This document shows, piece by piece, positions 58,245 to 64,000 of a stretch of 64,000 nt of DNA. Both the position numbers and the translations under genes were made by a program. The stretch lies in the NCBI GenBank assembly GCA_045615885.1, contig JAZLFR010000060.1, positions 86,786-150,785 of the forward strand, written 5' to 3'. The notes below the pieces were generated by a model. It was given only the letters and a program-made list of their open reading frames with translations. It was not told the origin of the DNA and did not search any database. Every line of letters begins with the position of its first letter. Positions within the stretch are counted from its first letter, which is position 1. Source of the DNA: UBA1765 sp045615885 (lineage in GTDB: Bacteria > Fibrobacterota > Fibrobacteria > Fibrobacterales > Fibrobacteraceae).

Positions 58245-59173
58245 GTGGCAACAAGACTTTAATCGTGCTGGTTTCTTACAACCACTGGGAAATGACCGTA
58301 GATTGCATACGCAGTCTGCAGCATTTGCCAAAGGAAGAATTCACTACCGTTATATTTGATAACTGCAGCGATAAAGAAACCACAAAAAACTTGCGCAAAA
58401 TCATTGAACCGATTCAAGACCAATTCTTTTTAATTGAATCTGACAAAAACCTTGGCTTTGGAAAAGCAAACAACAGAGCCATTGAAATTTGCCACCAAAA
58501 GTTTCCTTTTACAAATCTATGTCTGTTAAATAACGATACCATCGTTTCAAAAGACTGCTTACCAAAACTACTTGATGTTTTGCGCAACAATCCAAATGCA
58601 ATCGTCGCACCCCAAACGCTGAACAAAGATGGTTCACTGCAAAAGAATTACTACGCAAACATTTTTTTCAAGCAGTTCTTTTTTAACGCATTCCGTTCAA
58701 AGCAAAAAGCAGCAGACTACCTTCACGGAATACCGGCAAATGTAAACACCACAGGCACCATACAAAAAACAGATTGGACGGCAGCCATTTGCTGGTGCAT
58801 GACCATGGAAACCTGGAATACAGTCGGCGGTTTTGACAAAAACATTTTCATGTACTATGAAGATGTTGATTTTGCCTTGCGCGCAAAGGATTGCGGCTTT
58901 GAATACTTAATAAATAACGAGGCAACCCTAACCCACCTTGATGGTGGTTCTGCAAAATCAACGCTATCCCGCTCATTGCAACACGACAACGCCCAGGAAT
59001 ATATGTTTAAAAAGCATTGGGGTCTAAAAGGACTAATTGTTTCTAAAGCTTTCAGAATCATTCGAAGTTCCATTCGATTGCTCACCGCAATTCCAAAGGC
59101 AATCGCTTCTACGCAATCCAGGGAATACGCTTTGCTACATTTCAAACTTTTGGTCAATGCATTCAAGGTCTAG
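58241..59173 (+). CDS. GT2-family glycosyltransferase
   Basis: A GT-A enzyme of about 310 residues with VLVSYNHWEMTVDCIRSL, LGFGKANNRAIE and LCLLNNDTIVSKD, then GGFDKNIFMYYEDVDFALRA. The last of these is typical of rhamnosyl- and related transferases. Starts at the ATG at 58241, overlapping the previous stop codon by 4 bp; a GTG at 58232 is possible. The Wzi-like gene follows after 4 bp. Confidence 0.87.
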   Translation: MSGNKTLIVLVSYNHWEMTVDCIRSLQHLPKEEFTTVIFDNCSDKETTKNLRKIIEPIQDQFFLIESDKNLGFGKANNRAIEICHQKFPFTNLCLLNNDTIVSKDCLPKLLDVLRNNPNAIVAPQTLNKDGSLQKNYYANIFFKQFFFNAFRSKQKAADYLHGIPANVNTTGTIQKTDWTAAICWCMTMETWNTVGGFDKNIFMYYEDVDFALRAKDCGFEYLINNEATLTHLDGGSAKSTLSRSLQHDNAQEYMFKKHWGLKGLIVSKAFRIIRSSIRLLTAIPKAIASTQSREYALLHFKLLVNAFKV

Positions 59174-59177
59174 TTTC

Positions 59178-60611
59178 ATGTTTAAATTTGTCTTCATCGT
59201 TTTAGCAATTGCAATTTCTTCATTTGCTGGCATTCTCCAAAATCCGGAACGAGCACCGGGCCACACGCAGGTCGCAGATTCCACCGGCGATTACGTTTTA
59301 AAGTTCCGTGGAACGCTCTACGATTCCGTTTCGGCAACACGCCTAGACGGCCCTCACAGCGATAACCACAAGCACATTGACAACGAAGCGGTCGCACGCC
59401 TAAGCTACGAAGGCAAGCTCACCGACAAGTTCCATTTCAAGGGTCTTGTCCAGATTTCAAACGATAAAACTAATCGCGACATTCCAGAAAACTTCTACGA
59501 TCCTTACGACGGCTTCCCTTACAACAAGCAATCTGACAACAACCGCACCTGGGATATCTTCAGGCTTTCCATGGATTACAACGTGGGCTTTGCAAAACTC
59601 GTGGGCGGCATCGACTACGTTTCTCTTGGAGTAGCTCGCCACAACAAGGTTATTTTGCGCGGCGATGAACACCAGTTCCGCCCATGGCAAGATTCCAGCT
59701 ACCGTTTGCAAATTCCAGCTCCAACGCCTTACTTTGGCTATGAATTCAAAGTTGGCCCGCTCACCTACCAACAATACGCCATGAAACTTTACCACGAAAA
59801 GAATCTTGGCAAATACATGCACGCACACCGCCTTGGTGCAAGCCTCCCGTTTGATATCGAGCTTGGCGTTTCTGAACTTGTAATGTACGGAAGCACCGTT
59901 GAACCTGCAGGCAGCAATCCAAATGTCGATGGCGATAGCACCGGCCGTGACTTTGAATGGAGCTATGTAATTCCATTTATCCCGTATGTTTTCGAGGAAC
60001 ATTTTCACGGCGACAAGGACAACAACGCACTCGCATTCGACTTGAGCGTAAAGACAATTCGTCACTGGGACTTTTACGGAGAAATGCTTTGGGACGATAT
60101 GAAGAGCCCGACAAAGATGTTCGATGATTCCTGGTGGGGCAACAAGTGGGCCGCTACAATCGGTGTTGAAAACGAACAGAAGATCGGCCCGGTCGCTTTG
60201 AACTGGAACATTGAATACACTCGCGTAGAGCCTTGGGTTTACACGCACCACAAGGGCGCTGGCTACGTTTACAGCAGCTATGGTCAAAGCTTAGGGAGCG
60301 ATCTTGGTCCAAATTCCCAAGAAATCTACACAGCAATTGAAGCCGCCTACAAGGGCATCGATTTAAAGCTCTACGTTTCTAGCGTCGCAAAGGACACCTC
60401 GTTCAGTTCAAACCTTTACGACATGCACACGCCATTCGATGCAACCGATAAAAAGTTCCTTGCAAAGAGTTCCACTTACCGTTATCGCGAACTCGGTGCA
60501 GAACTCAACATATTCCCGACAGAATGGATGTGGCTCCGCGGCGCAGGCGCATTGTACATTGGCGATTATGAAGGCTACCGCCTAGAAGCAAGCGGCGGAT
60601 TAACCTGGTAA
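59178..60611 (+). CDS. Wzi-like outer-membrane beta-barrel protein
   Basis: A signal peptide (FKFVFIVLAIAISSFAG) precedes 460 residues of alternating strands rich in Tyr/Trp and Asp, ending in GLTW as barrels do. Segments such as HAHRLGASLPFDIELGVSELVMYG (residues about 215-238) and NNALAFDLSVKTIRHWDFYGE followed by LWDD recall the capsule-anchoring lectin Wzi. It would hold or assemble the glycan made by the three preceding transferases. The ATG at 59178 lies just after the previous stop codon; upstream frame lies inside the GT2 gene. No polymerase, flippase or ABC exporter is present in the window. Confidence 0.65.
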   Translation: MFKFVFIVLAIAISSFAGILQNPERAPGHTQVADSTGDYVLKFRGTLYDSVSATRLDGPHSDNHKHIDNEAVARLSYEGKLTDKFHFKGLVQISNDKTNRDIPENFYDPYDGFPYNKQSDNNRTWDIFRLSMDYNVGFAKLVGGIDYVSLGVARHNKVILRGDEHQFRPWQDSSYRLQIPAPTPYFGYEFKVGPLTYQQYAMKLYHEKNLGKYMHAHRLGASLPFDIELGVSELVMYGSTVEPAGSNPNVDGDSTGRDFEWSYVIPFIPYVFEEHFHGDKDNNALAFDLSVKTIRHWDFYGEMLWDDMKSPTKMFDDSWWGNKWAATIGVENEQKIGPVALNWNIEYTRVEPWVYTHHKGAGYVYSSYGQSLGSDLGPNSQEIYTAIEAAYKGIDLKLYVSSVAKDTSFSSNLYDMHTPFDATDKKFLAKSSTYRYRELGAELNIFPTEWMWLRGAGALYIGDYEGYRLEASGGLTW

Positions 60612-60707
60612 CGAAATCTTAAAGAAAGTAACATTTTTATTACAAACATTCATCTCTCAAAAAAATATATATTTAAGTTACGACATCCTTCAAATTTAGG
60701 AGAATAC

Positions 60708-61508
60708 GTGAAAATTTTAAAAATACTATTATTCACATTTGTTATAATACACGCTCAAATTCAAATAGATCCTAACATAAAAAAACAATTAGAAAACATA
60801 GACTCTTTCTTTATAGATAATTTTTCGCCTAATTATCACATATATATATTTAAAGGAAATCAAAATCTATATGTAAAAGAAACTCTCAATGAAATTTTTT
60901 TTGATAACTATACTCAAGTATTCATTTCTACAAAAAAGCAAACATTTGATATTACTGAAGAAAAAACTTTTCGACAATTTATTTCGAAAGAATACTTAAG
61001 TTTGTTTCCAAAATCTGTAATAGATTCGAGCGGAATCACATACATTGCATATGAATACGAACAAAAAAACAATCTTACCCCAGAAATGATAGGGGCAATG
61101 GCATTTATTCACCGAAAAATAGAAAACAAACCTGTTAGAGGGGGGGCGTTTATTTCGATGGATTTTGATTCTAATGGTATACTACAATCCTTAGAGTATA
61201 GATGGCCGCAATACACCACTCTTGAAAAATCAGCTTCATTTAACAAAGAATTTTTTTTCAAACGTTTTTACGAACAAATAGAATTTTTCGAGGCCAATTT
61301 AAAAGACATAAGCTCAGAGGCAATCATCAAAAACATTTTTGCTTCATGGAAAAAAGTTATTTCTAACGAAAATGAGGAAATCTTGGTTCCATGTATTTCA
61401 TTTATAGGTTTTTTACATAACAGCGATAAAAACAAACACTTCATTATAGATGTGCCCATAGAGGACGACATTGATTACACAAAACTTGACATTGTTCAAT
61501 CAAAATAA
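60708..61508 (+). CDS. Hypothetical exported protein (AT-rich)
   Basis: A 266-residue protein with a signal peptide (KILKILLFTFVIIHAQ). I recognise no family. The base composition is clearly more AT-rich than the genes to its left, with many ATA, TTT and AAA codons, suggesting recent acquisition. The GTG start at 60708 has AGGAG 6 nt upstream, and a TATATTTA box lies about 35 bp before it. Six bp separate it from the next gene, so the two are co-expressed. Confidence 0.65.
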   Translation: MKILKILLFTFVIIHAQIQIDPNIKKQLENIDSFFIDNFSPNYHIYIFKGNQNLYVKETLNEIFFDNYTQVFISTKKQTFDITEEKTFRQFISKEYLSLFPKSVIDSSGITYIAYEYEQKNNLTPEMIGAMAFIHRKIENKPVRGGAFISMDFDSNGILQSLEYRWPQYTTLEKSASFNKEFFFKRFYEQIEFFEANLKDISSEAIIKNIFASWKKVISNENEEILVPCISFIGFLHNSDKNKHFIIDVPIEDDIDYTKLDIVQSK

Positions 61509-61514
61509 CCAGCT

Positions 61515-62309
61515 ATGAAAAAAATTTTTTTATTTATTATTTTTGTTTTGCATGCATCCATACATGCCCAACAACCAAGCACACCATCTTCCTTTTCTTT
61601 AGGAACCTATGCAATAAACAATTATGAAGATGGACTAAATTCTTTACACAATGCAATTAGTAGCGCAAATGTATTCTCATCTACTTTATATTCAAAAATT
61701 TCAACAAGATTTCCAGGAACAACAGTAAGTATTACTAATTATCAAGACAGCTTAGTTACTTTACATAATTTTTTAAGTTCTACATCTAGAAATTTCAAAT
61801 TTGTTTATTACTATGGTCATGGAAATGTGAATTTGATAACAATGTGGAACAACTCTTTTGTAAGAAACACCGATTCTGGAATTGGAGTAAGAAATACCTA
61901 TTGGGTAATGCTACATTCTTGCTTGGTTTTTAGAAACAATTATGCTTCACAAGACCCTTGGTTTGATGGGGTTTTTAAAGGGGTACATTCTATATTAGGC
62001 CATAGTTCAAGTTTTATAACCGATAGTACAAGCATCTCTACAGCAAATATTGAATTTGTTTCTCGATGGGTTTATAATGCAGAAAGCATTTGGAATGCGT
62101 ATAAAAAAGCAATTACTCATCAAATACACGAAAATAGTGGAAAAAATGCGGAGCCAAAAATCGTTTACAGATATGGTAACATAAATGGAGAAATATTTGA
62201 ACCATGGACCGAAAAATACGCCAACTCCTATCAAGCTCCTATTTTTTATAACAATGACTATTTAGGAATAGGATCAAGATGGATTACTCTAGGAAACCCA
62301 ACCTATTAA
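61515..62309 (+). CDS. Exported caspase/gingipain-like (clan CD-type) putative peptidase
   Basis: A signal peptide ends near HAQQ (residue 20). YYYGHG carries His102 and VMLHSCLVF carries Cys136. The His-Gly...Ser-Cys order with 34 residues between them is the dyad layout of clan CD peptidases such as gingipain, and of DUF6345-like proteins. FKGVHSILGHSS follows the Cys, as a loop of that family would. No C-terminal sorting domain is seen. AT-rich like its neighbours. Protease activity is inferred from motif spacing alone. Confidence 0.55.
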   Translation: MKKIFLFIIFVLHASIHAQQPSTPSSFSLGTYAINNYEDGLNSLHNAISSANVFSSTLYSKISTRFPGTTVSITNYQDSLVTLHNFLSSTSRNFKFVYYYGHGNVNLITMWNNSFVRNTDSGIGVRNTYWVMLHSCLVFRNNYASQDPWFDGVFKGVHSILGHSSSFITDSTSISTANIEFVSRWVYNAESIWNAYKKAITHQIHENSGKNAEPKIVYRYGNINGEIFEPWTEKYANSYQAPIFYNNDYLGIGSRWITLGNPTY

Positions 62310-62324
62310 AGGAGAAATAGAAGT

Positions 62325-62822
62325 ATGAAAAAAATTCTCATTTCGCTTTCTTTAGCATTCATTGTCGCCTGTTCTTCTCAGGATAAAGATGCCGTTTCAA
62401 CCAACAATATTGAATCAACATCAAATGATTCTGGCAACGCAGTATTGTTTCAAACAGCAACGGATTCTAAAGATTCTTCCTCACAACTCTTATCATTCAT
62501 TGAAGTAAGCGAATGCATTGAAGGTTCATTCCTAATGCTCAATATGGATTTTGATTTTGATACAATAACAGTCCAGAAATATAATGATGAGGCAATAATA
62601 AAATTTCCAAGCAACTATTTTTGTTCCCCGGTTGAAAGACCTAACGAAATCAAATATCAATATCAAAGCAAAGATACGCTACAAATTTGGGTTGACAACG
62701 ACAACCGTAAACTCGATGGTTGCGCTTGCGTTTTATGGGCCACTGCCAAAGTCAATGGTCCCTTAAATGCGACTTACCTCAACCTTGGCGGAGTGGTATT
62801 TTACCTAAAGGAAGAACTCTAA
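62325..62822 (+). CDS. Hypothetical lipoprotein
   Basis: A 165-residue protein with a lipoprotein signal (ISLSLAFIVACSSQ) and a Ser/Asp/Asn-rich spacer. A small beta-rich domain with four Cys follows (SECIEG, YFCSP, DGCACVLWA). AGGAG lies before the ATG (GGAGAAATAGAAGT). It is the third gene of the AT-rich trio and overlaps the convergent SIR2-like gene by 4 bp. Function unknown. Confidence 0.65.
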   Translation: MKKILISLSLAFIVACSSQDKDAVSTNNIESTSNDSGNAVLFQTATDSKDSSSQLLSFIEVSECIEGSFLMLNMDFDFDTITVQKYNDEAIIKFPSNYFCSPVERPNEIKYQYQSKDTLQIWVDNDNRKLDGCACVLWATAKVNGPLNATYLNLGGVVFYLKEEL

Positions 62823-63787
62823 AAATCCTTCAAAAAGTCGCTGGCGTCAGAAGAAACAATCTTTTCGCCGAATAGCCTACGAAGCCGCTCTAAATCAGGG
62901 TGGCTTTCTTTTTCATACACAACAACATTCTTGATTCGCTCGCGATGCTTGAGCAAGAATTCCAGATTGTTCACATCTGTCTTAGGAAAACCATAACCAA
63001 TGCAATAGATTTCATCGGCATTGCTTAAATAGTAATCGGCCTTTGCCCACAGAATATTGAAGAGGCTCCCCCGCAAAAAAGATTCCTTGGAATGCGCCAT
63101 CGGAATGAACACCGGCGTATCATTTTCATAAATAGGATAGCTCTTATCGCCTCTTTGAACTCGGCAAATATTCTGCACGTCAAGCGAGTTGCCGGAACCC
63201 TTGAGCGGGAACCATTCCAGGGAACCGTGGAGCTTCATAAGGTCAACATGTTTTTTTGCGACCTTGCAAGTCTTGCGATCAGCCGACTCAATGTTCAATC
63301 CAAAATCAATGGAAGTATCAGCAAATTCTTCGTGACGGTTCAGGCAATCTTCAATAAGCGTGTCGTAATTGAACGAAAGCAAAAGAGTCTTGTCACAGGT
63401 GGCATCGGCGGCATTCGAAACATTCTGCAAAAATTTCACCAAGACATTTTCAGCATCGGCATTCAAATCGCCATCAACGCGAATCGTACTTGCAATAAAG
63501 CGGAGCAGTTCAAAACGGAGTGCCGAATGGTAAAGGCTTTCCGTTTCGCTCGGGAAAATCTGCGCCGAAAGAATCGCCGTCGCAAGCGACTCGATGTTCA
63601 AGTAATCGGCCTCCCCGTTGCAAAGCTTTGAAAAGCGTTCACAGTAAGCCTTCAAGTGCGAAAACTCTTCCGGGATTTGCAACGGCAAAAGGGAATTCAA
63701 ATCCTTGAGCGTCGGGAGCTCCGGGCAAAAGGACTTGCTAAAACCTGAACCTAGAATAAAGACTCGCTTATAGACTTGCTGTTTCAT
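62819..63787 (-). CDS. SIR2-like domain protein
   Basis: A 322-residue cytoplasmic protein with the sirtuin-type NAD-binding fold. FILGSGFSKSFCPELPT is the N-terminal loop, LSFNYDTLIEDCL the Asn/Asp motif, LMKLHGSLEW has the catalytic His, and YCIGYGFPKTDVNN closes the site. Such stand-alone SIR2-like proteins include NAD-degrading phage-defence effectors. It lies between the AT-rich trio and an IS element, a position that fits an accessory defence gene. No partner protein (Argonaute, HerA, tail-tube sensor) is adjacent in the visible sequence. Confidence 0.82.
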   Translation of the reverse strand: MKQQVYKRVFILGSGFSKSFCPELPTLKDLNSLLPLQIPEEFSHLKAYCERFSKLCNGEADYLNIESLATAILSAQIFPSETESLYHSALRFELLRFIASTIRVDGDLNADAENVLVKFLQNVSNAADATCDKTLLLSFNYDTLIEDCLNRHEEFADTSIDFGLNIESADRKTCKVAKKHVDLMKLHGSLEWFPLKGSGNSLDVQNICRVQRGDKSYPIYENDTPVFIPMAHSKESFLRGSLFNILWAKADYYLSNADEIYCIGYGFPKTDVNNLEFLLKHRERIKNVVVYEKESHPDLERLRRLFGEKIVSSDASDFLKDF

Positions 63788-63861
63788 GTCTTGAAAAATA
63801 CTCTAAAAAACTGAAAATAGACAGCCAAAAATTTGGAATGTTAAAAAAAGGCCACCCAAAG

Positions 63862-64000
63862 TGAACTGACCCCAAAAAGTTGGACAGTTTAAAATTAGGA
63901 TAAAACAGCGTAATGAGTCCGGTATCTAACCGGGCTCATTCCTTTTAGGCGTGATTTAATCCGTTTATTGTTGTAGTACTCGATGTAGGTTTTGAGTTCC
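63862..64000 (-). mobile_element. Right end of an IS3-family insertion sequence (partial)
   Basis: The terminal inverted repeat begins TGAACTGACCCCAAAAAGTT, the usual end of IS3/IS150-group elements. The transposase reads inwards on the minus strand, and the element continues beyond the window. Confidence 0.85.
63895..64000 (-). CDS. IS3-family transposase OrfB, C-terminal end (partial)
   Basis: The last 34 codons are visible: YIEYYNNKRIKSRLKGMSPV followed by RYRTH and the stop codon. This is the conserved end of the rve-type integrase domain of IS3-family OrfB. The catalytic residues lie beyond the window edge. Confidence 0.88.
   Translation of the reverse strand, partial: ELKTYIEYYNNKRIKSRLKGMSPVRYRTHYAVLS

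Overview
The window looks like a chromosomal segment of a Fibrobacter-type bacterium (phylum Fibrobacterota). The reasons are a 'Fibrobacter succinogenes major paralogous domain' protein (12984-14390), secreted hemicellulases that each end in CBM6 plus a short sorting-type C-terminal domain, and TAnnTTTG-type promoter elements of the kind known from the related Bacteroidetes. No taxonomic search was possible.

Layout. 1-9.4 kb: a minus-strand hemicellulose-debranching cluster (two GH43 enzymes, a carbohydrate esterase and a GH27 alpha-galactosidase). Its three transcription units carry the same 19-bp operator-like element at the same distance from a -7 box. 9.5-15.2 kb: single housekeeping genes (YfcE phosphodiesterase, SpmA/SpmB-like membrane protein, TrmO, the Fib_succ_major protein, a zinc-ribbon protein). 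15.1-20.2 kb: a hybrid histidine kinase and an HD-GYP response regulator, overlapping in one operon. 20.4-28.9 kb: YchJ-like protein, argC-obg-HU-smpB-amidase run, yebC, a small basic protein and mnmG. 29.2-37.2 kb: a thioredoxin-like lipoprotein, recQ, a DUF748/AsmA-like protein, the RelA/SpoT enzyme and a small hypothetical. 37.4-47.8 kb: an 11-subunit complex I operon (nuoA, fused nuoBC, nuoD, H-N) without nuoEFG. Then come tRNA-Glu(CTC), a decayed gene, a PpiD/SurA-like foldase, nadB, a lipoprotein, a Ser/Thr kinase and cvpA. 54.9-60.6 kb: four glycosyltransferases and a Wzi-like beta-barrel, probably surface polysaccharide. 60.7-64.0 kb: an AT-rich, apparently acquired end with three exported proteins (one caspase/gingipain-like), a SIR2-like protein and the end of an IS3-family element.

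The most unusual signal is not a gene. At least ten intergenic spacers, about 2.5 kb in total and several of them inside operons, are written almost entirely in degenerate 7-bp words. Different word families follow each other without breaking the 7-bp register, for 25 consecutive heptads at 25352-25526. These tracts often start at a stop codon and run up to the next start codon. The closest known parallel is the heptameric STRR repeats of filamentous cyanobacteria; I know of no description from Fibrobacter.
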